DNA of 64,000 nucleotides from Phycisphaerae bacterium (GTDB lineage Bacteria; Planctomycetota; Phycisphaerae; UBA1845; Fen-1342). A program made the translations under genes and the position numbers. The DNA is taken from contig JANQNU010000036.1 of assembly GCA_028279405.1 (NCBI GenBank), positions 186,001 to 250,000 on the forward strand, in the 5' to 3' direction. The notes under the pieces were generated by a model that had not been told where the DNA came from, searched no databases, and saw only the letters and a list, made by a program, of their open reading frames with translations. This document shows positions 19,701 to 27,307 of this stretch, piece by piece (the first letter of the stretch is position 1; each line of letters opens with the position of its first letter).

Positions 19701-20663
19701 CTTGCGCAACTCGATCTCGAGTTCGTGCACGTTGCGCGTACGCACTTTCAAACCATCCGGTGCGACCACCACGGACACCGAGGGACGCAGCAGTTGCGCG
19801 AGGCGCCCCTGCGCGGCTCGGCCTGTCGCGGAGCTGCATTGCGCGAGTCGTCGGTCAATCGCAACCGCCGCTTTCAGACGACCGCAATCCACCATGAGCT
19901 CCGAGAGCAGTGCCGCAGCGGTCTCGTGCGTCGTCGACCACTCGTCGCGTCCGACGAGCAGCGCCAAGTGTTCCTCCGCGAGCACCTTCCGTTCGCCCGC
20001 AAGATGAAAGCGCGCGAGCTCCAGCCGAACAGGGTCCGCACCAGTCGGCGCGACGGTCAGCGCGCGTGCCCGCTCGAGGGTCTGTTCGATCCAGCCGAGC
20101 CGAAGCTGGTCCGCTTGTTCCGTCGTTGCCGGTCGTTCGCGCACAAAGTCGATCGGAGTGATCTCCCATTCGCCATGTCGACCCCATGCCCGGGCGAGTG
20201 CGGCCAATGCTTCGATCGCACGCGAGTCGTCACCACGCGCGCGAAAGTTCTCGTACGCCTCCTCCAGCACGTCGATCGCCAGCATCGTTTCGGAATCAGC
20301 CGTCGCAGCCTGTCCGTACGCCAGTTGAAACTCCGGTCTTTCGAGGGCCGCCGGGTAGGCCAGCTCGAGCGCGCTCGACAGGACCCGCCCATCGCGACGC
20401 GCGTCACGAGCCGGCGCGCGAAGTGCCGCCATGGCTTCGATCGCGCGGGCTTCGTTGCGAATCGCCGGATCTGCCGGGTCCGCGGCCGCAGCCAGCCGCG
20501 CGAGCCGTAGGGCCTCGTCCGTTTCCCCACGACGCCACGCCAATAGCGCCGGCTGCAGCGCCGGCTGCCATTCGGTGGTGAAACGCTGAGCGTCGTCCGA
20601 CTGCGCCATGGAAGCGGTGCAGAAGACCAGCAATACGAAGATCATCAGCATTCTCCAGAGCAT
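16719..20663 (-). CDS. Alpha-2-macroglobulin-like exported protein without thioester domain
   Basis: A 1314-residue protein with a signal peptide (MLWRMLMIFVLLVFCTASMA). The N-terminal ~280 residues are helical and repeat-like (TPR-type). The middle holds macroglobulin (MG) beta-sandwich domains, and VMVDAPAMMHVGDRVQLSISLRNPT is the typical start of the A2M domain. The C-terminus (HWEVDTQPVTEFASGETIFVRETV onwards) resembles the final bacterial MG10-like domain. I find neither the CxEQ thioester motif nor the ~300-residue helical thioester domain expected between the A2M and final domains, so it cannot trap proteases covalently in the usual way. Bacterial relatives act in the periplasm; the function here is open. 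It overlaps the RsmJ-like gene tail to tail by 4 bp. Confidence 0.75.
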   Translation of the reverse strand: MLWRMLMIFVLLVFCTASMAQSDDAQRFTTEWQPALQPALLAWRRGETDEALRLARLAAAADPADPAIRNEARAIEAMAALRAPARDARRDGRVLSSALELAYPAALERPEFQLAYGQAATADSETMLAIDVLEEAYENFRARGDDSRAIEALAALARAWGRHGEWEITPIDFVRERPATTEQADQLRLGWIEQTLERARALTVAPTGADPVRLELARFHLAGERKVLAEEHLALLVGRDEWSTTHETAAALLSELMVDCGRLKAAVAIDRRLAQCSSATGRAAQGRLAQLLRPSVSVVVAPDGLKVRTRNVHELEIELRKLDLVAWLTERQGRLIESQLPESGSVLFRQRLTPAAPDPQQPNETHVSDVALTESSGQAAVLIARWKLPSGKTQRQKQLLTLSDTRGTALLGRTRALVWLDRLANGRGYFWMRGSFVPTRFDVREGQARFDLPPERRVLVDHHWVCVVDTDAGQVVLQGESVPPSDDGPQRALVVATPPMPVRGAPVDVTGLLLDARGTPWSTDEPVDVEVTFSDAADKHRRTVRTTASAVGLFSASLQLDETLDAQPLRVNVAAAGRVLETLPRQVRVHPDDRTGEPLLIGLRAPTRLSLGQEEVPLTIMGWYPWGTPVADRMADVTARTFIPATTQTPRVRYYRGLSEHGHTDQRGVSTLEAHLRPHTQPLAVGLWSTVTGWAGSSAVDFRAYLTNGAEHTAWLLVEPGSPRVGEGARFQVGWFDTRQRILADPPTVRIFRGDKPVATLTARQGVNGYATEYWRPTEPGHYRATAEIPSLTGASLFTERAFEVAGDGSPRPLAPIERTAHWHSNEKTLQLTIDDTNRERIVCVLHDDPFQLQRLPARRGSADQRIPDIPETPASVLLFENGAPAEILPVEQHESVSVGALQIAAPAERVAPGAAVAVTIRSTDPRLTHVLLRLVDANDQGFHTWLTPIDAEARRRPGASFVWADHRGNSATLTTDVVLPAPLADAVTGPAPWWTASAPFEAGVARTVVPLPVHPSVYRLHAVAVGPGGIMATGNALIDANTGLEVMVDAPAMMHVGDRVQLSISLRNPTRDPIDFAIAFPDQAALDLGAPTALLDRGRVNRSLRKKETIAAGEIVSLIVPVEAIARGVATFDVRMTVSGVEQQVAQPIVVADPLPPAVAPSISVERSYYRARRTDRERARPTGGVYVSEHWEVDTQPVTEFASGETIFVRETVHFRRPVDAIAWVQTMPANTFALAVPKSLKREAIAIGILERRERDRLRYRLGRIAPGRYQHSYLMVATRPGSAQMPQPTVTVGTEVVPVATFESTPLIVR

Positions 20664-20710
20664 CCGAGTCTTTGAGACCGGCGCAGTCTCGATTTCGGCA
20701 CGCTCGAACT

Positions 20711-20730
20711 TCGGAATTATTCGGAATTAT
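20711..20730. repeat. 10-bp tandem direct repeat upstream of the macroglobulin-like gene
   Basis: TCGGAATTAT occurs twice in immediate succession in the AT-richer leader between the macroglobulin-like gene and tsf. It could be a paired regulator-binding site or chance. Confidence 0.5.
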
Positions 20731-20882
20731 AGGGAGCCTTGCCAACCCGTCCTTCACTGGCTCGGAAAAGTCTGCAGGGCGGGGCGTGAAACGGAGGGAG
20801 AGACGTGGCCGCGGCAACGTGAGCGTGCCGTCGGCCCGGCACGTCCCTCCAACCGAGGGCAGTGCCGGGGGACAGGTTGGGG

Positions 20883-21695
20883 CTAGCCGATCTGGAAGCG
20901 GAGGTACTTCTGGATCGTCAGATCAGGCGCGACTTCCTTCAATGCCTGCTGAATGGACTTCTTGTCGTCCTTGACGAACGGCTGCTCGAGCAGGACGAAC
21001 CCGGAATACCAGCGGCTGAGCTTGCCGTCGACGATCTTGTCGATAATGTTCTCCGGCTTGCCCTTGACCTCCTCGCGCGCCGACTGACGTTCGCGCTCGA
21101 CTTCCGCCGGATCCACTTGCTCGCGATTGAGATGCTCGGGTTTCATTGCGGCGACGTGCATGCAAACGTCTGTCTTGAGATCGTCCGGGCAATCGCGGTT
21201 GAACTCCACCAGCACGCCCACCTTACCATTGTGATGCACGTAGGTTCCGACATGGCCGTTGCCATTGCCAGCGGCGACCACCTCGAGCTTTTCGCGCAAG
21301 CGGTTGAAGACCTCGTCCAGCAGTTCGCCGAACTTGTGGCCATCCGCCGACTCTTCACGAATCGCAGCGGCCGTCGGATCGTCCAGCCGGGCGGCGATCT
21401 TGGCCGCTGCCGTGGCCAGTTTCATGAAGTCCTCGGTGCCGGCGACCGGATCGGTCTCGCAGCCCAGCGCGACGATCCCGACGCGGCCCGAGTCGTCGTC
21501 ACGGTGAATGACGACGCGGCCTTCCTTCGTCTCGTTCTCCGAGCGTTCGGCGAACTTCTTGAGACCACGCTGGCGCAAAAGCTCCATCGCTTGATCCGCG
21601 TCGCCGGATGCCTCGGTCAGTGCCTTCTTGCACTCCATCATGGGCAGACCGGTCTTCTTGCGCAGATCCATCACCATGCCGGCCGTAACTTCCAT
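20883..21695 (-). CDS. tsf: Translation elongation factor Ts
   Basis: The N-terminal UBA-like domain (MEVTAGMVMDLRKKTGLPMMECKKALTEASGD) and the EF-Ts core are clear; the product is about 270 residues. EF-Ts catalyses GDP release from EF-Tu. The start is ATG at 21695, with GGAGGA about ten bases upstream; an 11-codon upstream extension is discarded. It lies 79 bp after rpsB, the standard rpsB-tsf order, and is probably cotranscribed. An odd point: the core motif normally reading TDFVA, whose Phe contacts EF-Tu, here reads CETDPVAGTEDF, with Pro replacing Phe. Confidence 0.95.
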   Translation of the reverse strand: MEVTAGMVMDLRKKTGLPMMECKKALTEASGDADQAMELLRQRGLKKFAERSENETKEGRVVIHRDDDSGRVGIVALGCETDPVAGTEDFMKLATAAAKIAARLDDPTAAAIREESADGHKFGELLDEVFNRLREKLEVVAAGNGNGHVGTYVHHNGKVGVLVEFNRDCPDDLKTDVCMHVAAMKPEHLNREQVDPAEVERERQSAREEVKGKPENIIDKIVDGKLSRWYSGFVLLEQPFVKDDKKSIQQALKEVAPDLTIQKYLRFQIG

Positions 21696-21774
21696 CGTTT
21701 TGGTCCTCCACCGTGTGCACCACGGCAAGGGTGCATTCGTTTCGAGACATCGGGAATCGAAATCCGTACTTAGG

Positions 21775-22698
21775 TTACTCCGACGATGGCGCCTGCTCGA
21801 CCGACGGCGGCGTCTGTTCGACAGGCGAAGGCGCCTGTTCGGCCGTCGGCGGGGGCGTCGTCTCCGTCGATACCGGTGCGGCGTCGCTGGCCGCCGGGGC
21901 CGCTACGGTGGCGGCAGGCGCCGGCTCAGGCCGCGCTCCACGGTTTCGCCGGCGCGCAGCCGGGGCTCCCTCGAGCGAGCCGCGATCTTGGTTGTCGGCA
22001 GTCTTGACCGGACGGCCGCGCGTCCCGGCTTCGACTGCGTCCGCCAAGTGCTTCAGGATCACGTCGACCGAACGGAGCGAGTCGTCGTTGCCCGGGATCG
22101 GCAGGTCTACCTTGCCCGGATCCGAATCCGTATCGATCAGGCAAATCGTCGGAATCCCCAGATGGCGGGCCTCGCGCAGCGCATTGGTCTCCTTGCGCAC
22201 ATCAACCACCACCAGCACACCCGGCAACCGGTTCATGCGCCGAACACCACCGAGGTTGCGCTGAATCTTGCGAAGCTCACGCAGCAGCGTGGATTTCATC
22301 TTTTTCGAGTAACCCGTTTCCCACTCGCTGCCGGCAACCAGACCCTCAAGTTCCTCCAGACGCTGCAGCCGGGATCGAATCGTGCGAAAGTTCGTCAGTG
22401 TGCCGCCAAGCCAGCGCTCGATCACGTAGTGCATCTGGCAACGATCCGTATGCTCACGCACCGCCTCGCGCGCCTGTCGCTTGGTGCCGACGAACAGCAC
22501 GTCGTCACCCTGACTCACTCGCTGCGCCAGGAACTTCTTCGCGCGGAGCAGACCCTTAACGGTCTCGCGGATGTCGATGATGTGAATGCCGTTGCGTTTT
22601 CCAAAGATATACGGTCCCATCTTCGGGTCCCACCGGCTGCACCGATGTCCGAAGTGAATCCCCGCATCCAGCAGTTCACGAACCAAAGGCGACGACAA
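21775..22698 (-). CDS. rpsB: 30S ribosomal protein S2 (TTG start, long C-terminal tail)
   Basis: The S2 signatures are clear: [26 protein letters not shown]-like [21 protein letters not shown] and the [10 protein letters not shown] motif. S2 joins the small-subunit head and is needed for binding of S1. The best start is a TTG at 22698, six bases after a strong GAGGAGG ribosome binding site; it gives [18 protein letters not shown], the normal S2 N-terminus. The longer frame to 22740 would place the ribosome binding site inside the gene. The last ~75 residues are a Pro/Ala/Thr/Glu-rich low-complexity tail ([16 protein letters not shown]) beyond the usual S2 end. Length is 307 residues. It is first in the rpsB-tsf operon. 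Confidence 0.95.
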   Translation of the reverse strand: MSSPLVRELLDAGIHFGHRCSRWDPKMGPYIFGKRNGIHIIDIRETVKGLLRAKKFLAQRVSQGDDVLFVGTKRQAREAVREHTDRCQMHYVIERWLGGTLTNFRTIRSRLQRLEELEGLVAGSEWETGYSKKMKSTLLRELRKIQRNLGGVRRMNRLPGVLVVVDVRKETNALREARHLGIPTICLIDTDSDPGKVDLPIPGNDDSLRSVDVILKHLADAVEAGTRGRPVKTADNQDRGSLEGAPAARRRNRGARPEPAPAATVAAPAASDAAPVSTETTPPPTAEQAPSPVEQTPPSVEQAPSSE

Positions 22699-22826
22699 AC
22701 GACACCTCCTCAGGGGTCGAAGAAACGGCGATCGCACCACCGACCCGGGGCACGTAGCGCGCGAAAACCTATTCTGGTCGAGCCGAGCCCACGCAGTGGA
22801 ACGCCCAATTCCATACGGAACGTGGC

Positions 22827-22856
22827 ATCATAGCCCGAGTACGCGGGAGGCGTCAA
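22827..22856 (-). promoter_or_regulatory. Putative sigma70-type promoter of rpsB-tsf
   Basis: Read on the minus strand, TTGACG (22856-22851), an 18-bp spacer and TATGAT (22832-22827) form the best promoter match seen in the window. Transcription would start near 22820 and leave a leader of about 120 bases before the TTG of rpsB, room for autoregulation by S2. A second TTGACA lies just upstream at 22865-22860. Confidence 0.55.
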
Positions 22857-22865
22857 GGTTGTCAA

Positions 22866-23078
22866 TCCCATGATTTGGCCGCCCCGAAACGGGGATTCTG
22901 AGACGACGAGGCCGGTCGGCGAGGGCCACCGATGCGCTCTCTACCTGCGTTTACGGGTGGCCGTCACTCAACAGGAAAATCGTGCGAAAACGCGCATTCT
23001 CTGCCGATAGAAAAGGATAAACTCCGCCAGGGTCGGTCGATTGTCACTGCAATCGGGCCCGAACAGGAGTGTATATCG
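22866..23078. other. Intergenic region upstream of the rpsB promoter
   Basis: Together with the rpsB leader this makes a ~380-bp stretch without a gene between two divergent units. Apart from the rpsB promoter I see no hairpin or conserved box; the promoter of the small gene at 23079 should also lie here. Confidence 0.4.
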
Positions 23079-23246
23079 GTGAAGCGGAAGGGGATGTTGC
23101 TGCTGCTTGTCGGTGTCGCGGCGTTGTTCGTTCTTCGACAGGGGAGTTGTGTGCCGGCCTCCTGTCTGCCGAAATCACGCTGGCAGCCCGTCGAGCCTGC
23201 TCGGCTGCCGCAGACGAGCCCCACCGGCGTCTCGGCCGGGCGGTGA
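23079..23246 (+). CDS. Small membrane-anchored protein (~55 aa)
   Basis: A short frame starting at GTG 23079, preceded by CAGGAG at nine bases, encodes a basic N-terminus and one hydrophobic helix (MLLLLVGVAALFVL), then a short Cys- and Pro-containing tail (GSCVPASCLP). The frame is open further upstream to 22932, but only this start has a ribosome binding site. It lies 63 bp before the next gene in the same direction, so the two may be cotranscribed. No family is recognised; that it is translated is inferred from the start signals alone. Confidence 0.4.
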   Translation: MKRKGMLLLLVGVAALFVLRQGSCVPASCLPKSRWQPVEPARLPQTSPTGVSAGR

Positions 23247-23309
23247 CTGAACCCCTGGATTTGTTCCGAATCGAATCGTTCTCGACCGGCACCAGGCAGG
23301 GACGCCAAT

Positions 23310-23927
23310 ATGTCACGCCGTTGGGGATTACCGCTCGTATTTGTCGTTGCAGGCCTCGCATTCTGGGGCGGAACCCGATTGGCCTCCACACCGACCCGTG
23401 TCCAGGGCACGGGGCCGACCGAGGCACAGGTTCGTCGGCTCGCAAAGCTCGTTGTGCTGCGGGTTCAGCTGGCCGAGGTGATCGAAGGTGAAAAGGCCGG
23501 TGCCCGATTGGCGGTCGTGGTCAAGGGTGACTGCGACCTCGCGACCGATCTCGGTGCCGCGCGGTTTTTGAGCAAGGATCCGGCGCGACAGGTGGCGGTC
23601 ATTGAGCTTCCGCCACCGACGCCGGATCGGCCTCGGGTAGACCACGACCGGACATGGGTTTACCGCTTGCCGCCGCGGTGGTCGGTGTTCGGGACGATGG
23701 TCGAGTTGGTGGCCAAGCCGCAGGAGGTCCTGTTGACAGAGGCGATGGCTGCCGCCCAGCAGCGGCTGGAGGCGGTCGTGAATGGCCACGATTACGTCGA
23801 CCAGGCGCGCCGCCATGCCGAGAGCGTCATTGCCGGCTTCTTTCGTGAGGCATTTGATTGGACCATCGAGGTCCGCTGGTCGGACGGGAAAGCGGGCTCG
23901 TCGAACGCGCTCGTGGCCGCAAGATGA
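23310..23927 (+). CDS. Membrane-anchored protein, DUF4230-like
   Basis: A ~205-residue protein with an N-terminal membrane helix (GLPLVFVVAGLAFWGGT). The body has the pattern LVVLRVQLAEVIEGEKAG...VVVKGDCDLATDLGAARF...AVIELPPPTPDRPRVDHDRTWVY, which resembles DUF4230 proteins (a beta-rich domain of unknown function with a conserved PP...RVDH segment). The assignment is by memory of the pattern and not secure. Probably anchored with the domain outside the cytoplasm. It follows the small membrane gene and precedes the DUF1844 gene, all rightward. Confidence 0.55.
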   Translation: MSRRWGLPLVFVVAGLAFWGGTRLASTPTRVQGTGPTEAQVRRLAKLVVLRVQLAEVIEGEKAGARLAVVVKGDCDLATDLGAARFLSKDPARQVAVIELPPPTPDRPRVDHDRTWVYRLPPRWSVFGTMVELVAKPQEVLLTEAMAAAQQRLEAVVNGHDYVDQARRHAESVIAGFFREAFDWTIEVRWSDGKAGSSNALVAAR

Positions 23928-24068
23928 CGCGCTCGTCGGAATCGGCGCTCGAATCGGTCATTTGTCCACGGAAGTAGGCGACACTACAGTAATGAGGATT
24001 GCGGGCGCGCCGGTCGGCTCGGCGGGTTTCGCCGTTTCATGGGCTTACCCCTGAGGAGGTTGCAGCGA

Positions 24069-24497
24069 ATGTCGGATCCCGAGAAGAAGATCATTGTCGA
24101 TGACGATTGGAAGGCCGAAGCGCAACGTGAGAAGGAGCGCCTGGCATCAGAAGTGGAGCAGAAGAAACCGGACGCCGAGGGCGTGCCGGTCACGCCGTTC
24201 CTGGAGTTGTTGAATCTGCTCGCGATGCAGGCGATGGTCGGTCTCGGCGGGTTTGCCGGGCCGGACGGGCGGCCGATCCCAGCGAATCTGGAAGCGGCCA
24301 AGCATTTCATCGATCTGCTGCAGGTACTCGAAGAAAAAACCAAGGGAAATCTCACGGAAGAAGAAACCAAGGTGCTGGATCAGACGTTGTATGAATTGCG
24401 GATGCGGTTCGTACAGTTGGCCTCGGCTGCCGGAGGCCCCGGCGGCGCTGGCGGTCCCGCCGGTGACACCCCGTCACCGTCTGAACCGAGCGCGTAA
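24069..24497 (+). CDS. DUF1844 domain protein
   Basis: A 142-residue cytoplasmic protein with an acidic/basic N-terminal helix (SDPEKKIIVDDDWKAEAQREKERL) and the DUF1844 core: FLELLNLLAMQAMVGLGGFAGPDG...NLEAAKHFIDLLQVLEEKTKGNLTEEETKVLDQTLYELR. The tail is a Gly/Pro-rich linker. DUF1844 is a small all-helical family common in deltaproteobacteria and planctomycetes, of unknown role. The start at 24069 follows GAGGAGG at nine bases; ten upstream codons are rejected. The vWA gene follows after 45 bp, so the two may form an operon. Confidence 0.85.
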   Translation: MSDPEKKIIVDDDWKAEAQREKERLASEVEQKKPDAEGVPVTPFLELLNLLAMQAMVGLGGFAGPDGRPIPANLEAAKHFIDLLQVLEEKTKGNLTEEETKVLDQTLYELRMRFVQLASAAGGPGGAGGPAGDTPSPSEPSA

Positions 24498-24542
24498 GGT
24501 ACCCGCGCAGCTGTCGTTCGGGATTGGTTGACAGGAGCCCTC

Positions 24543-25661
24543 GTGCGATCTTGGTGGCGAAAAAGCGGCGCAGGCGGTTCAGCGTCGGCGGAAGACACGT
24601 TCGACGAGTCGGCGGTCGGCGTCGAGCCGATGTCGGAGCTCGAACAGCAGAATCCGCTATTTCGTTGGCTGACGCACCTCGGCATTCCGATCTCGTCCAG
24701 TCTGTTGATTCACATGCTGCTCATGGGGGCCGCGGGATTGTATGTCTTCACGACCGTCACGACGCCGACGGAACGTGAGTACTCTGCGACGGTGACAAAC
24801 GCGCTGGCTGCCCAGATGCGGAACGCGTTTCAGTGGGGGCAGGAGGATGTTCTCCAGCCGCTTTCGCCGCAGGATGACGTGCTCGAGTCGCTGGACGATC
24901 TCAAGACAATCGGCGCACTTGACCTGTCGCAGATGGAGTCCAGCGACACGCTGTCCAATATGATGACCACCGGCAGCGGTACAATGGCGGACCTTGGCGT
25001 TGGCGAGGGGCGTTTGTCGGTGCTGGGTACGGGGGGCGGCGCCGCGGCAAGCGGGGAGGGCGGTCTCGGTGGCGGATTCGGCGGCGCAGGACGAAGCGTC
25101 GGCCGGGCCGGAATGTGGGGCAAGTTCGTCGTGGCGAACTCGATCGTCTATGTCGTCGACTTCTCCGGCTCGATCATCGTCGCGGTGGATGATTTGCGTC
25201 GCGAGTTGAAGCGGTCGATCTCCGGTTTGCGCGAGTCTCAAGCCTTCAACGTGATCGTCTTCTATAGCATTGGCGACAACTTCAAGTCCGAGAGTTTTGC
25301 GTCGCGCCTGCAGCCTGCCACGCCGGATGTGCGGGAGCGGTTCTTCGAGTGGATCGACCGCAAGTCGCCGGACGGTTCGACGCAGCCGTTGTCCAGCGTG
25401 AAGCGCGGCTTGCGGATGCGTCCGGAGGCCATCTTCTTCTTCTCGGACGGCTACTTCGACGATCGTGTTGTCGACGAGATCCAGGATGCCAATCGCGGCA
25501 AATCCAAGATCTACTGTTTCGTGTTCGACGAACTGCTGTTGCAGCACATGAGCGATTTGCCGCCGCGTTTGACCGATGGAGCGCGTCGCTTGGCGCGGAT
25601 TGCGGAAGACAACGGCGGATCGTCCATGGTCGTGACCGGCGGACACCTGCGCCGTCGATAG
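24543..25661 (+). CDS. Membrane-anchored von Willebrand factor type A domain protein
   Basis: About 372 residues. One membrane helix (PISSSLLIHMLLMGAAGLYVF) lies near residue 55. A Gly-rich linker precedes a vWA domain starting NSIVYVVDFSGSI, where DxSGS is the metal-ion adhesion site; AIFFFSDGYFDD holds a further metal-site residue. vWA domains bind protein partners through the metal. The layout (cytoplasmic N-terminus, one helix, C-terminal vWA outside) resembles planctomycete vWA proteins linked to membrane complexes. The start is GTG at 24543, preceded by CAGGAG at five bases; TTG 24528 is the alternative. Confidence 0.8.
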   Translation: MRSWWRKSGAGGSASAEDTFDESAVGVEPMSELEQQNPLFRWLTHLGIPISSSLLIHMLLMGAAGLYVFTTVTTPTEREYSATVTNALAAQMRNAFQWGQEDVLQPLSPQDDVLESLDDLKTIGALDLSQMESSDTLSNMMTTGSGTMADLGVGEGRLSVLGTGGGAAASGEGGLGGGFGGAGRSVGRAGMWGKFVVANSIVYVVDFSGSIIVAVDDLRRELKRSISGLRESQAFNVIVFYSIGDNFKSESFASRLQPATPDVRERFFEWIDRKSPDGSTQPLSSVKRGLRMRPEAIFFFSDGYFDDRVVDEIQDANRGKSKIYCFVFDELLLQHMSDLPPRLTDGARRLARIAEDNGGSSMVVTGGHLRRR

Positions 25662-25779
25662 CTCGCGCAAGCCACGCCGAACACTGTGCGCCCCCCTCGG
25701 GCACGTCAGTCACACCCGGGCCGGCGTCGATCTCGATTGTTACACAGCCGTGCTTTGCCGGGGGCGGCGGGCATTCGCA

Positions 25780-26013
25780 CTAGTCGCTGATGTGAACCTC
25801 GACCCGGGTAGCGTTCACGGTTGGGACGTGGGCCGGGATCTCGACGCGCTTCATCTTCCCGTTCGTTACATTGACCAGATAGATGCGGTCATTGACGGCG
25901 ACCGCTGCCCAGTCGGTGCCCACCCGGTTGTTCTTGGCCGAGACCGCCAGACATCCGGCGAGTCCGCTCGACAACAACAGCAGCAGTGCGAACGTGCCAA
26001 ACTTGGTACGCAT
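25780..26013 (-). CDS. Small lipoprotein (77 aa)
   Basis: MRTKFGTFALLLLLSSGLAGCLAVSAKNN is a lipoprotein signal with lipobox LAGC. The mature part is about 55 residues (DWAAVAVNDRIYLVNVTNGKMKRVEIPAHV), probably one small beta domain. GGAG lies a few bases upstream of the ATG. It is downstream of, and in the same direction as, the polysaccharide export operon (114 bp after wecB). A run of seven T on the minus strand at 26100-26094 separates them and may mark a terminator, though the hairpin before it is weak. Confidence 0.7.
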   Translation of the reverse strand: MRTKFGTFALLLLLSSGLAGCLAVSAKNNRVGTDWAAVAVNDRIYLVNVTNGKMKRVEIPAHVPTVNATRVEVHISD

Positions 26014-26127
26014 GCCTCACTCCTTCCTCGGTTTCTTGATTCGATTGGCGCCTGATAAGACCCGCTGGGGGCCGACACGTTGGGCTGTCGACCAAAAAAA
26101 TCGTATCGGAGCCGGACGCCGACCACG

Positions 26128-27258
26128 CTACGTTGCGTCGAACGCCGGCGTCTGTAGAGTGCCAGTACAAAGCACCTCTGCTATTCGTTGTGCGGCGCGG
26201 CCGTCGCCGTACGGGCTAACACCCGTCGCCATGGCATCATAAGAGCCGGGGTCCGTCAGCAGTCGCCCCGCTTCGTCGAGGATTCGATTCGCATCCATGC
26301 CGACCAATCGGGCAACGCCGGCGGCAATCGCCTCCGGACGTTCGGTCTTGTCCCGCAGCACCAACACCGGCGTTCCGAGTGCCGGCGCTTCTTCCTGGAC
26401 GCCGCCGGAATCGGTCAGGATCAGCCTCGCACGCTGCATCAGGGCCACCATCTGTGCGTAGTCCAACGGTTCCAGCAGGTGCACCCGCGATTGGTCGCCC
26501 AACAGTTCGTGAACCGGCTCGCGAACCTGCGGGTTCAGGTGTACCGGGTAGACGAGTTCGACGTCGTCGTAGCGCTCGACCAGCGTCCGCAGCGCGGCAC
26601 ACAGTTCTCGCAATGGCGCCCCGAAGCTCTCGCGCCGGTGCGCGGTCACGAGCACGAGCCGGCGGTCCGACGCGAACTCGGGCAGCGCCGGCGGAATTCG
26701 CGCGTTTTGTTCTTTCATCCAGAGCAGCGCGTCGATGCCCGTGTTGCCGGTGACGGTAATGGTCTCCGCTGGAATGCCCTCGCGTAGCAGGTTGTCCCGG
26801 GCTGCACTCGTTGGCGTAAAATGCCAGTCCGCAACGACGCCGGCGACTCGCCGATCGATCTCCTCCGGGAAGGGGGCGCGCTTGTCCCGTGTCCGCAGCC
26901 CTGCCTCCACATGCGCGACGTCGACATTGTGCAGGAATCCGGCCAGCGCCGCCGCCATCACGGTGATCGTGTCACCCTGCACCACCACCACGTCCGGACG
27001 CCGCTCTTCGAGGACCGGGCGCAGGGCCATCAAGGCGCGCCCCAGCAGGTCGGCCGGATGCTGTCGCGGTTGCATGAGCCCGAGATCAAGATCCGGTTCG
27101 AGCGAAAACGTTCGGCACGCGGCGTCGAGCATCGCTCTGTGCTGCCCCGTTGCACATACGATCGGCACGGCATCGGGGCGCGCCCGCAGTGCATGGACAA
27201 GCGGTGCTAACTTGATGACCTCAGGACGGGTTCCAAAGACGATCAGAATGCGCTTCAT
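26128..27258 (-). CDS. wecB: UDP-N-acetylglucosamine 2-epimerase (non-hydrolysing)
   Basis: All landmarks of the family are present: GTRPEVIKLAPLVHAL at the N-terminus, VQGDTITVMAAALAGF, HVEAGLRTRDKRAPFPEEIDRR and LTDSGGVQEEAPALGTPVLVLRDKTERPE. The enzyme converts UDP-GlcNAc to UDP-ManNAc in the cytoplasm, a precursor of surface polysaccharides. The 376-residue length is standard. It lies 50 bp downstream of the fusion glycosyltransferase gene and closes the leftward export operon. The likely role is to supply a ManNAc-type sugar for the polymer handled by the neighbouring genes. Confidence 0.92.
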   Translation of the reverse strand: MKRILIVFGTRPEVIKLAPLVHALRARPDAVPIVCATGQHRAMLDAACRTFSLEPDLDLGLMQPRQHPADLLGRALMALRPVLEERRPDVVVVQGDTITVMAAALAGFLHNVDVAHVEAGLRTRDKRAPFPEEIDRRVAGVVADWHFTPTSAARDNLLREGIPAETITVTGNTGIDALLWMKEQNARIPPALPEFASDRRLVLVTAHRRESFGAPLRELCAALRTLVERYDDVELVYPVHLNPQVREPVHELLGDQSRVHLLEPLDYAQMVALMQRARLILTDSGGVQEEAPALGTPVLVLRDKTERPEAIAAGVARLVGMDANRILDEAGRLLTDPGSYDAMATGVSPYGDGRAAQRIAEVLCTGTLQTPAFDAT

Positions 27259-27307
27259 GACGGGTTCGCAGTCCGTACGCCCCAGCGCCGGCGTTCGGGA
27301 CGCGACC

